Positions 28,209 through 37,772 of a stretch of 64,000 nucleotides of DNA are shown here, in pieces (position 1 is the stretch's first letter; every line of letters starts with the position of its first letter). The stretch covers positions 372,001 through 436,000 of the forward strand of contig NZ_JARKNA010000001.1 of NCBI RefSeq assembly GCF_029360765.1. Reading direction: 5' to 3'. The position numbers were made by a program, and so were the translations under genes. This DNA is from Terrimonas pollutisoli (GTDB lineage: Bacteria > Bacteroidota > Bacteroidia > Chitinophagales > Chitinophagaceae). The notes beneath the pieces were generated by a model. It was not told where the DNA came from. It searched no databases and saw only the letters and a program-made list of their open reading frames with translations.

Positions 28209-28261
28209 ACCATAAAAATTTTGGAGCAATTTATACCAACCGCGATGAAAATTTTTATGGT
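28209..28261 (+). repeat. 14-bp perfect inverted repeat (stem-loop) in susC-susD intergenic region
   Basis: accataaaaatttt (28209-28222) and aaaatttttatggt (28248-28261), 25-nt loop. Confidence 0.8.
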
Positions 28262-28297
28262 GAATTACATGTGGCCCAAAACAATAAAAATTAACAC

Positions 28298-29824
28298 ATG
28301 AAACAAAATATAAGTAAAAGGTGTCTGGCTGTTCTCCTGGTATTCACCGGAATAGCTGCCTGTACCGATAAACTGGATGTTCTCGATGAAAACAACCCGA
28401 CAACCGAAAGTTATTTTAAAACTGCTTTGGAATTGCAGAATGGCGTAAATGCAATTTACTCCACCTTGCGCTCAGCAGAGTTGGTTGGAAGGGAATGGTT
28501 CTTTACGCATGACATGAGAAGTGGTGAATGTTCACCGGGTGGTGCGCAATTAGAAGCTCCAAGGGCGGAGTTATTGAAGCAGGCTTCACCGGCACCATCT
28601 AATTCTGTAATGTCGAATGTATGGACGGGTTCTTACCAAATGATCAACAGGGCGAACCAAGTGCTTTTGAAAGCACCAGATATAACAGATAATACAGCGC
28701 TTAGAGATCGCCTGGTTGGTGAAGCTAAATTTTTGAGAGCCTGGGCCTATTTTGAACTGGTATCGCAGTGGGGTGATGTTCCGCTTTATACAGAGACGAT
28801 TACTTCTACTACCGGCTTCCAGGGCAAGTCGCCTGCTGCGGATATTTATGCATTTATCATCGCCGATTTGACGGATGCTGCTCAAAAATTACCGGCTACT
28901 TATTCCGCTTCTGACAATGGAAGGGCGACAAAAGGCGCCGCTAATGCCTTACTGGGAAGAGTGCAAATGCAGAAAGGCGATTATGCTGCGGCAAAAGCTG
29001 CTCTTTTGGAAGTGTATGGCAAATATTCATTGGTCAATTATTTATGGAATTTTGATGGTGATGCCATAAATGATAAAGGTGTTTCAATTACGAAAGGGCA
29101 TGAATTTAATGCAGAGTCTATTTTTGAAGTTGTCTTTGTAGATAGAGGAGATAACAATTTTAACTGGGGGTATAATGGTGAAGGTTCCACAAGCCCGTTA
29201 AGTACAGTACGTAACCAGGAGTATGGTATTACCTGGGGAAATATAATTCCTTCCGACCGCTTGCTGAATGAATTTGAGCCGAATGACCCAAGGTATAAAT
29301 TTACCATTTTTGAGGAAGGCGATCAAATATTGACTCAATCACCGGTGGACCAACCAAAGACATTGACAGCTGCTGATATGAATGTTGCCGCCAGCACAAA
29401 GAACGGCGTCACAAAGAAAAGATTTTTCCGCAAGTATGGTATTTACGATTGGGTTAATTCCGGTTTTCATCCCGGTGGTCTTAATCATCGTTTAATTCGT
29501 TATGCTGATGTATTACTGATGCTGGCGGAATGTGAAGCGGAAGTTGGAACACCGGCGCAGGCTGCCAGTTATATCAATGAAGTTCGTAGCCGGCCGGGTG
29601 TAAACATGCCTGCGGTTACATTGACATCAAAAAACGATGCATTAAAGGCAGTGATGCATGAAAGATCCGTTGAATTGAGCGCAGAACAGGTTAGCAATAT
29701 CGATATCCTTCGCTGGAGGAAAAAAGGATATTTTCCTTCTATTATTCCAGATCGTGTACCAGGACAGGTTGATTTATTGCCGATTCCCTCGAGTGAAACT
29801 TCAACGAACCCATTGATAAAATAG
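28298..29824 (+). CDS. SusD/RagB-family outer-membrane lipoprotein
   Basis: Lipobox IAACTDKLD; AKFLRAWAYFELVSQWGDVPLYTET...IRYADVLLMLAECEAE..AASYINEVRSRPG...ERSVELSAEQ. Confidence 0.95.
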   Translation: MKQNISKRCLAVLLVFTGIAACTDKLDVLDENNPTTESYFKTALELQNGVNAIYSTLRSAELVGREWFFTHDMRSGECSPGGAQLEAPRAELLKQASPAPSNSVMSNVWTGSYQMINRANQVLLKAPDITDNTALRDRLVGEAKFLRAWAYFELVSQWGDVPLYTETITSTTGFQGKSPAADIYAFIIADLTDAAQKLPATYSASDNGRATKGAANALLGRVQMQKGDYAAAKAALLEVYGKYSLVNYLWNFDGDAINDKGVSITKGHEFNAESIFEVVFVDRGDNNFNWGYNGEGSTSPLSTVRNQEYGITWGNIIPSDRLLNEFEPNDPRYKFTIFEEGDQILTQSPVDQPKTLTAADMNVAASTKNGVTKKRFFRKYGIYDWVNSGFHPGGLNHRLIRYADVLLMLAECEAEVGTPAQAASYINEVRSRPGVNMPAVTLTSKNDALKAVMHERSVELSAEQVSNIDILRWRKKGYFPSIIPDRVPGQVDLLPIPSSETSTNPLIK

Positions 29825-29902
29825 ATCATTGTTATCGCTCTTCCATAGCGATTATTAGAATAGTTTGAGAGTTTAGTTCTTTTCTCATCGTTAAGCAGTA
29901 AT

Positions 29903-29937
29903 CATAGGGCTGTCATTATTGACGGCCCTATTTTTTA
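29903..29937 (+). terminator. Rho-independent terminator after susD
   Basis: atagggctgtc-attatt-gacggccctat followed by tttttt. Confidence 0.8.
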
Positions 29938-30003
29938 ATATAAAATTCCAAATTCCTTTGGTCGGGATACTGTATCTCTCTCCCGAAGTAACTTGCAACC
30001 AGT

Positions 30004-33000
30004 ATGAAAAAAAGATTTACCGATAGCCGTTCTTATTTTTTTATTGCGGCCATCCTTTTTTTGAACTCGTGTATTCATAAGCAACAGAACAGGTTGTTCA
30101 CGCAGCTCGGTCCGGCAGAGTCAGGTATTTTTTTTAGTAACGATATTCATGACAGCGATTCTTCACATTCTTTTATCAACGAGTTTGGTTACATGGGTGG
30201 AGGAGTAGGGATTGGTGATTTTAATAATGATGGGTTAAAGGATATTTTTTTTACCGGTAACCAGGTAAGTAGCCGCCTGTACATTAATAAAGGAGATAAT
30301 CAATTCGATGATATAACGGAAAAGGCGGGGATTGGTACTGATGTCTGGTGCACGGGTGTCAGTATTGTTGATATCAATCATGACGGGTATGATGACATCT
30401 ATGTATGCGTTTTTGGAAAGGATCTGCTGCACCCCGCAAAGAATCTTTTATTCATTAACCAACATGATCTTTCTTTCAAAGAACAAGCGGAAGCATATGG
30501 ACTTGCTGACACGGGCTATTCAACCCAGGCCGTATTTTTTGATTATGACAGGGACGGTGATCTTGATATGTATCTAGCTAATTATTTATTAAGTGCAAGA
30601 AATACCAATACCATTTTTCCCCGTGACAAAAGTGGCAGGTCCGCTGCCAATGATAAGCTCTATCGGAATGATGGTGATAGTGTACAGGCAGGGCATCCCG
30701 TCTTTGTCGACGTTTCTATGCAGGCCGGGATTAAGGAAGACGGGTATGGCCTGGGCGTAGTAGCAAGTGATTTTAATAATGATGGATGGCCGGATATTTA
30801 TGTCGCCAATGATTTTGTATCCAATGATGAACTATGGCTGAACAACCGCAACGGTACGTTTACTAATTGTATCGCGAAATCGATTCAACACCAGAGTTAT
30901 TCCAGTATGGGCACAGATGCCGCAGACATTAACAATGATGAGTTACCGGATATCCTTACACTGGATATGTTGCCTGAATACAATGAAAGAAAAAAAACTT
31001 CCTTCTCTTTCATGAATTATGAAAGGTATGAGGCAGAACGGGCCATGGGGTATGAGCCGGAATTTATGCGCAACACGCTTCAACTAAATAATGGCAGCCT
31101 GCAGCGGGGAGATACCAGCCTGCCATTTTTCAGCGAGATAGGACAGTTGAGCGGCATACAGGCAACCGATTGGAGCTGGAGTGTGTTGTTAGCTGATTTT
31201 AATAATGATGGATGGAAGGATATTCATGTAACAAATGGAATCGGAAGAGATTTTATTGATGCCGATTTCCTGGAATTCAGTAGTAATATCTTCAATAGTG
31301 GCCGCAGCAGGGAAGAACAGGAAAAAGCGATCAGGCAAAAACTGGCTTCGTTGGATCATGTTAACCTTCCGAATTATTTATACCTCAACCAACGTGATTT
31401 AACGTTTGCCGATCACTCGGAAGCCGGGGGTATCAATGAGCCATCCATGTCAAATGGAGCCGCCTATGCCGACCTTGATAATGATGGCGATCCCGATCTC
31501 TTGGTCAATAACATCAACAAAGAAGCATTTGTTTTTATCAATAATACCAATCAAAAAAATAAACCGGTCACTACTCATTTTTTAAGCCTTCAATTGAAAG
31601 GGGATAGCCTGAACCGGCATGGTCTCGGTGCAAAAATTTTTGTGTATAATGATGGTAAAGCTCAACTGCAGGAACAAAACCCGGTGCGGGGTTATTTTTC
31701 TTCGGTAGATCAGCAACTGATCTTTGGATTGGGAAAAAGTGATCATGCGGATTCGTTGGAAATTGTTTGGCCGGATAGTAAAAGACAAGTAATAAAAAAT
31801 ATCGTTGCCGATACTACATTGGTTCTTTCATGGAATAATGCTGCTGCCGGTCGAATAGTTGAGACAGTGAAGCCGGCGTTTCTTTTTTCGGATATTACTT
31901 CATTGGCCGGTCTTTCATACAGGCACCAGGATAATCCATTTAATGACTACACCATTCAGCGGTTGTTGCCGCAAAGGTATTCGCAGCTAGGGCCCTTTAT
32001 TACTTCCGGCGATATCAATAATGATGGGACCGCTGACTTTTTCATTGGCGGTGGATTTAATTTTTCCGGTAAAATGTTCACGCAGAATCCCGGAAAGGTA
32101 TTCACCTCAAGAGATCTTACAGACAGTATTAAGTTTGAGGAAGACCTGGATTGTATTTTATTTGATGCTGATAAAGATGGCGATTCCGATCTGCTCGTTA
32201 CCTGCGGTGATATGCAGTACAATGAAAATTCAATCTATTATAAACCTCGATTGTACATCAATGACGGGAAAGCCAATTTCAGTTTGCAGGCTAATGCGAT
32301 TCCCCATTCGGTAAAAACAATTGCCGGATGTGTAAGCGCCGGTGATTATGATGGGGATGGTGATGATGATTTATTCATTGGTGGGCGGGTGTCAAAGAAG
32401 TATCCGCTGCCACCACGCAGTTTTTTATTACAAAACAATAACGGCGTTTTTAAAGATGTTACCGCAAAAGTTTGTCCTGCTTTGCGAAACGTGGGTATGG
32501 TTACGTCGGCGGTATGGACAGATTTTGATAATGATAAACAAACCGACCTCATCATTGCAGGTGAATGGATGCCTATACAATTTTTTAAGAACAATCATGG
32601 CAATTTAATGGAAGCAACCTCATCCACCGGGTTAACCCAGCTAAATGGTATGTGGCGAAGCTTGGTTGCAAACGATATGGATAATGATGGAGATATTGAC
32701 CTGGTTGCCGGTAACCTCGGTTTGAATTGTGAATACAAAGTCAATGAGGCAGAACCTATGCAGTTATACGCTACCGACCTGGATGGTAACGGAAGTATCG
32801 ACCCCGTTTTTTTCTATTATATAAAAAGCGAGGATGGAAGAAAGCATTCGTTTCCTGCTATCAGTCGAAACCGTTTTTCGGACCAGGTACCTGCTATCAA
32901 AAAACAATTCTTGTTGTACAAGGATTATTCCAATGCAACATTTAATGAAATTTTCAAAGGAAAGGCCAGGGGAAATATTTTACAACTGCAGTGTAACGAA

Positions 33001-33381
33001 ACAAGAACCTGTTATTTTGAAAATACAGGCAATGGGAAATTCATCAAACATCCATTGCCTGTTGAGGCGCAGTTTGCACCGGTAAACGCAATCATCTGTG
33101 ATGACCTGGACAACGACGGATTTAAGGACCTGCTACTGGCAGGTAACGAATACCAGGCAGAAGTAATAACAGGAAGATATGATGCGTCCTATGGTTGTTT
33201 TCTCCGTGGCAGTAGTAATAAATCTTTTACACCGGTTCCTGCAGTTCAAAGCGGATTTATGCTGACCGGTGATATAAAAGACATGTCACTTATTCGCTTA
33301 TCAAATGGAGAAAAAATAGTTCTTGCAGCAGTCAATAATGATTCACTGCGGGTATTCAGAGTAGGCGTTGCGTCAAAATAA
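30004..33381 (+). CDS. VCBS/FG-GAP repeat and ASPIC/UnbV domain lipoprotein (CRTAC1-like), ~1125 aa
   Basis: Lipobox LNSC; repeated D-x-[DN]-x-DG calcium-binding motifs (DFNNDGLKDIFF, DINHDGYDDIYV, DFNNDGWPDIYV); ASPIC/UnbV segment GLGAKIFVYNDGKAQLQEQNPVRGYFSSVDQQLIFGLGKSDHADSLEIVWPDSKRQVI. Confidence 0.92.
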   Translation: MKKRFTDSRSYFFIAAILFLNSCIHKQQNRLFTQLGPAESGIFFSNDIHDSDSSHSFINEFGYMGGGVGIGDFNNDGLKDIFFTGNQVSSRLYINKGDNQFDDITEKAGIGTDVWCTGVSIVDINHDGYDDIYVCVFGKDLLHPAKNLLFINQHDLSFKEQAEAYGLADTGYSTQAVFFDYDRDGDLDMYLANYLLSARNTNTIFPRDKSGRSAANDKLYRNDGDSVQAGHPVFVDVSMQAGIKEDGYGLGVVASDFNNDGWPDIYVANDFVSNDELWLNNRNGTFTNCIAKSIQHQSYSSMGTDAADINNDELPDILTLDMLPEYNERKKTSFSFMNYERYEAERAMGYEPEFMRNTLQLNNGSLQRGDTSLPFFSEIGQLSGIQATDWSWSVLLADFNNDGWKDIHVTNGIGRDFIDADFLEFSSNIFNSGRSREEQEKAIRQKLASLDHVNLPNYLYLNQRDLTFADHSEAGGINEPSMSNGAAYADLDNDGDPDLLVNNINKEAFVFINNTNQKNKPVTTHFLSLQLKGDSLNRHGLGAKIFVYNDGKAQLQEQNPVRGYFSSVDQQLIFGLGKSDHADSLEIVWPDSKRQVIKNIVADTTLVLSWNNAAAGRIVETVKPAFLFSDITSLAGLSYRHQDNPFNDYTIQRLLPQRYSQLGPFITSGDINNDGTADFFIGGGFNFSGKMFTQNPGKVFTSRDLTDSIKFEEDLDCILFDADKDGDSDLLVTCGDMQYNENSIYYKPRLYINDGKANFSLQANAIPHSVKTIAGCVSAGDYDGDGDDDLFIGGRVSKKYPLPPRSFLLQNNNGVFKDVTAKVCPALRNVGMVTSAVWTDFDNDKQTDLIIAGEWMPIQFFKNNHGNLMEATSSTGLTQLNGMWRSLVANDMDNDGDIDLVAGNLGLNCEYKVNEAEPMQLYATDLDGNGSIDPVFFYYIKSEDGRKHSFPAISRNRFSDQVPAIKKQFLLYKDYSNATFNEIFKGKARGNILQLQCNETRTCYFENTGNGKFIKHPLPVEAQFAPVNAIICDDLDNDGFKDLLLAGNEYQAEVITGRYDASYGCFLRGSSNKSFTPVPAVQSGFMLTGDIKDMSLIRLSNGEKIVLAAVNNDSLRVFRVGVASK

Positions 33382-33402
33382 TTGGACTGCTTATTTTACA
33401 TT

Positions 33403-34164
33403 TCAGTTATGACTTTTCGCCTGGAATTCTGAAGGAGTCATATTGAACTGTTTGAAAAAACACCTTCCGAAATGATGTTGCGATGTGAATCCCACCATAT
33501 CCGAAATCTCATACAGCTTAAACTTGCCTTCTGTTAAAAGTTTGGCTGCTTGTTTGAGCCGGTTAACTTTTATTAGTTCATTAGGCGGCAGGTTACAGAT
33601 ATCATTGATTTTCCGATAAAGCGTTGCACGGCTCATAAACATTTCACGGGCAAGAAATTCAACATCGAGATTCGGGTTTTTAAGATTGTTCGAAATAATG
33701 TCAGTGATCTTTTCCAGGAATTCTTCATCTGCTTTCGAATAGCCAATGCTTTTTATATGGGTAAGTGGAGAGCTTGCAAAAAAATCCTTTAGCTTATTAC
33801 GGTTTGTTAAAAGGTTGTCGATCTGCGCCAGCAAATGCTTGGGGGAAAATGGTTTTTCAATATATGCATCTGCACCTTTTTCCAATCCCTCGATACGGGA
33901 ATCCAGCGTTTTCCTGGCAGTCAGCAAAATAATAGGAATGTGGCAATAGTTGATGCTGGATTTAATCCTGTTACAAATTTCAAAACCATCCATTACCGGC
34001 ATCATGATATCACTGATGATCAGGTGTACTGTTTCGTTTTCAACAATCTGCATGGCTTTCTGTCCGTTAAGAGCAGTTAAAACCGCGTACTTTGGTCTCA
34101 GGCTGTCTGCAAGAAATTCAATGATCTCTGCGTTATCATCCACAATTAAAACTACTGATTCCAT
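33403..34164 (-). CDS. response regulator with AraC-type DNA-binding domain (split HTCS, REC-HTH half)
   Basis: VVLIVDDNAEIIEFLADSLRPKY...HLIISDIMMPVMDGFEICNRIK...GADAYIEKPF; HTH MSRATLYRKINDICNLPPNELIKVNRLKQAAKLLTEGKFKLYEISDMVGFTSQHHFGRCFFKQFNMTPSEF. Confidence 0.93.
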   Translation of the reverse strand: MESVVLIVDDNAEIIEFLADSLRPKYAVLTALNGQKAMQIVENETVHLIISDIMMPVMDGFEICNRIKSSINYCHIPIILLTARKTLDSRIEGLEKGADAYIEKPFSPKHLLAQIDNLLTNRNKLKDFFASSPLTHIKSIGYSKADEEFLEKITDIISNNLKNPNLDVEFLAREMFMSRATLYRKINDICNLPPNELIKVNRLKQAAKLLTEGKFKLYEISDMVGFTSQHHFGRCFFKQFNMTPSEFQAKSHN

Positions 34165-37100
34165 TAGGTAAAATTTTCTGCGTTAAGTTCTATAACAGTT
34201 AATTTATAATCCCGATCGTTATCGGTGTTTACCGGGAGTGTAAGAACAAAGATGTTGAAGCCATCTATTGGTTCTTTTAAGTCCAGCGTCCCTTTGTGTA
34301 GTTCAGTGAGAGCACGGGAAATAGCCAATCCTATACCCGTACCATTTTGATAATTGGTTTCTTTTATTCTAAAAAAAGGTTCAAAGATCTTTTCTTTACT
34401 CTCTGCAGGAATTAACAGACCATCATTTCTAAATTCAATATGAAATTCATTTTCCTTTTCCAGCCAGGTTAATTTTACATGGACAATGTTTTCAGCATAC
34501 TTAACAGCATTACTATATAAATTGGTTAAGATCTTTTGAAAAGAATCATTATCAACCAACGCATAAAAATCGTTGGATGGCAGGTCAAGCGAATAGGATA
34601 AATTTCGCTGATCGGCCAGTGGCTGAAAACTGGCATGGATGTCCTCTATTAATTCTGTGATATTGATTTTTTCAAAATTCAGGCTGAATCCTTTTGCTTC
34701 TATCTTTCTAAAATCCAGTAGCTGGTTGGAAATATCAAGCAAACGGTTGGTGTTCCGTTCCATAATGCGGAGGTTGTTCTTTATTTCCGGGACCTTATCT
34801 GCATGGTTCATGATATTTTCCATCGGGCCCTGAATTAACGTTAAGGGTGTTCTTATTTCGTGGGCAATATTGGTAAAGAATTCAATTTTGTTTTGGTACA
34901 GTTCTTTTTCAGTCTTATGCGCCAAAAGTTCAATTTTCCGCTGGTGCTTTTCATTAATCCTGTTATGATAAATACGAAAAACAACATACACGATAGCGAT
35001 GATCAAAACTGAATATAGTAAATAGGCCAGTTTGCTTTTCCAAAAAGGAGGCAATATTTCTATTCTTAGACTTGTTTCTTCTTTATTCCATATACCGCTA
35101 CTGTTTGCGGCTTTTACTTTGAACGTATAAACTCCGGGCGGTAATTCGGTGAAATAAGCCTTTCGGTATGTCTTCAGTGGTGTCCAATCATTATCAAGGC
35201 CTTCCATCTTATACGCATATTCATTCGTCTCGGGGGAGGTGTAACTCAAAGCTGCAAAATCAATGCTGAATGTTGACTGATCATGTTGTAACGTAATTTG
35301 GTCCGTGTAAGTAATTGACTTTTTGAGTGGTGATTTTTTCCCGTTTACAACCAACTCCTTATCGTATAACTGTATCCCTGTGATGTAAACGGGAGGTGTT
35401 ACAGTGTTGCTGGTAAATTTCTCAGGAACAAAACTGATCATGCCTTTTACGCTCCCAAAATACATTCTTCCGGTCGAATCCTTATAAGCAGAATTCCAGT
35501 TGAACTGATCATTAAGTAATCCATCAGCAACCGTATAAACTTTTATCGATTCTGAAATCGGGTTAAAACATATAAGCCCTTTAGTAGAGCTGATCCATAA
35601 ATTATTTTTTTTGTCTTCCAGTATTTTAAAAAGAAAATTACTCGGCAGCCCGTTTGTAATGTTGTAAGTCTTAAATTTTCTTATTTGTGGATCATATTTA
35701 CTCAACCCCCCTTCGGTAGCGAACCATAAATTGCCACGGCTGTCCCTGAATTGTCCGTTCACCATATTATTGGGCAGGGAATCTGTGCTTTTAAAATTTG
35801 CCCTGAAATTGCTGATCAATCCGTTTTTTTGATTGAGTGTAAAAACTCCATTACCGAGTGTACAGATCCACAGCAAGCCGTTTTCATCTTCTAAAATTGA
35901 TTGGGTCTGGAATGGAAATCCGGCCACTGGTGAAAATGAATCAGTCAGTTTGTTATATTGAAAAAGTCCTTCCCAGGTACCCACCAGTATATTTCCTGAT
36001 TTTGTTTTATAGAGATGAACGATGAAATTGCTGGCAAACGAATTTTTGCCTGCAGTATAATGCTTTATTATTTTGCCTGTTTTCAGGTTCATCCGGTCAA
36101 GGCCATATTGATAAGTTCCAATCCATAGTTCATCGTCCACTATGAGAAGGCCATGTATGTTTGAGTAGGAAATGCTTCCTTTTTTCCCGTCAGGAACAAA
36201 ATGCTCAAATACTTTTGTTTTTACATTGAGCTTATTCAATCCGGCGTCTTCTGTACCGATCCATAAATTACCCCGGCCATCGGGACAAATTTCATGTACA
36301 CCATTTCCTTTAATAGAGTTGATCCCATCCCGCGAAAAATATTTTTCGAACGAAGTGTACGGATAAGAGTAATAACTGATACCTCCGAATCTTGTGCCGG
36401 CCCATATACCTCCTTCTTTATCCCTGTATAATGTGTTAATTGCATTATCAGAAATAGAATAGCTATTGTTATACTGCATGCGGAGACTGGTAAATTTTCC
36501 ACCATTGATGTTATAGATAAACAGCCCGTATTCAGTTGCCGCCCAATATTCATCTTCCGAATATTGAATAAAATCTTTTGCGAATATTTCAGTTTTGTCG
36601 TGATTGTAGATGAGAAGATCTTTGTACGCTTTTGTTTTAATATCAAAAAGTTTTATTCCCTGGTTTAATGTACCTACCAGTAATGAACCTTTATTGGTAT
36701 TGAAAATCTTAGTTATGTACCTGCCGGGAGTTGTCCGGGATTTTGAAAAAAGATCATAGGATGTAAATCGATCAGTGGCTTTATCATATTTATTAATAAA
36801 ACCATTGGAAGTCGCAACCCACACAGTTCCATCCTGATCCTTACAGATAGATGTCGCCAGGATTTCCTGTGGATAGGAACGAACCGTTTTGCTATTCTCA
36901 TTATAGGAGTTGAGTGTTTTGTTCACAGTAAACCAAATATTTCCGCTGTTGTCTTTACAAAGAGCCCTGACCTCTTTGTGGGAAGTAAAGGGTATTAGCT
37001 CAAAGCTTTGATCCATGGGGTCGTGGTAGTATAACCCTTTTGCAGTTCCAACCAGGATTTTGCCATTATCAGTGGTAAGCAACGAAAAGACAGAATTATT

Positions 37101-37532
37101 GCCGAGACTTTTTGGGTTGGCAGGATCATTTCTAAAGACTTTAAAGGTGTAGCCATCAAACCGGTTTAAGCCGTCGATGGTTCCGAACCACATAAACCCT
37201 TTTTTGTCCATGGCACTACAAAGCACCGTATTATTTGAAAGACCATGTTCTACCTCGTAATGCCTGAAATAATAGGGAGACTGTCCGACTGCTATAGCTG
37301 GTGAAAGGACCAATGAAAACAGTAGCAGCGATAGTGATAGCCTGATTGACAAATATGGCAAGTTTGGTTGCTTAAAGGTAACTGAAATTTCTAAGCGAAC
37401 AAGCCGCGATGCTTGCCGGATGGCTTGAGTATTGGAAGAATAAATTTGAGACGATTTGGACAAATTGCGAGACAAATGAAGCTTGAAAAACGAGGGATAA
37501 ATAGTTACTTCACATAAGTGTTTGTGTGACAC
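34164..37532 (-). CDS. two-component sensor kinase with propeller (Reg_prop), Y_Y_Y and HisKA/HATPase domains (split HTCS, sensor half); start codon uncertain
   Basis: Many LWIGT..GLN/ IWAGTRFGGI propeller repeats; Y_Y_Y segment YAYKMEGLDNDWTPLKTYRKAYFTELPPGVYTFKVKAANSSGIWN; HisKA FFTNIAHEIRTPLTLIQGPMENI; HATPase NGTGIGLAISRALTELHKG. Confidence 0.94.
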   Translation of the reverse strand: MSHKHLCEVTIYPSFFKLHLSRNLSKSSQIYSSNTQAIRQASRLVRLEISVTFKQPNLPYLSIRLSLSLLLFSLVLSPAIAVGQSPYYFRHYEVEHGLSNNTVLCSAMDKKGFMWFGTIDGLNRFDGYTFKVFRNDPANPKSLGNNSVFSLLTTDNGKILVGTAKGLYYHDPMDQSFELIPFTSHKEVRALCKDNSGNIWFTVNKTLNSYNENSKTVRSYPQEILATSICKDQDGTVWVATSNGFINKYDKATDRFTSYDLFSKSRTTPGRYITKIFNTNKGSLLVGTLNQGIKLFDIKTKAYKDLLIYNHDKTEIFAKDFIQYSEDEYWAATEYGLFIYNINGGKFTSLRMQYNNSYSISDNAINTLYRDKEGGIWAGTRFGGISYYSYPYTSFEKYFSRDGINSIKGNGVHEICPDGRGNLWIGTEDAGLNKLNVKTKVFEHFVPDGKKGSISYSNIHGLLIVDDELWIGTYQYGLDRMNLKTGKIIKHYTAGKNSFASNFIVHLYKTKSGNILVGTWEGLFQYNKLTDSFSPVAGFPFQTQSILEDENGLLWICTLGNGVFTLNQKNGLISNFRANFKSTDSLPNNMVNGQFRDSRGNLWFATEGGLSKYDPQIRKFKTYNITNGLPSNFLFKILEDKKNNLWISSTKGLICFNPISESIKVYTVADGLLNDQFNWNSAYKDSTGRMYFGSVKGMISFVPEKFTSNTVTPPVYITGIQLYDKELVVNGKKSPLKKSITYTDQITLQHDQSTFSIDFAALSYTSPETNEYAYKMEGLDNDWTPLKTYRKAYFTELPPGVYTFKVKAANSSGIWNKEETSLRIEILPPFWKSKLAYLLYSVLIIAIVYVVFRIYHNRINEKHQRKIELLAHKTEKELYQNKIEFFTNIAHEIRTPLTLIQGPMENIMNHADKVPEIKNNLRIMERNTNRLLDISNQLLDFRKIEAKGFSLNFEKINITELIEDIHASFQPLADQRNLSYSLDLPSNDFYALVDNDSFQKILTNLYSNAVKYAENIVHVKLTWLEKENEFHIEFRNDGLLIPAESKEKIFEPFFRIKETNYQNGTGIGLAISRALTELHKGTLDLKEPIDGFNIFVLTLPVNTDNDRDYKLTVIELNAENFT

Positions 37533-37772
37533 TTAATTGCCGCGATTGTTGTTCACCTATAATGAATGCTGTATGATGAAAGTAACCTCACTCTTATCCG
37601 GAGTGCTTTTGGAAGAGGCACGCCAAAAAAAATCTTTTTTTTATTTTTTTTCTGCGCCAGACAGAAGTTTTAGTAGCGGATAGCTTGTTTAAATGCGCAA
37701 AGAGATTTTCAATTGCCTTAATATTCTCCTTCCAATCTGCTAATTGTTTTTCTAACAACTTCAACTAAACTT

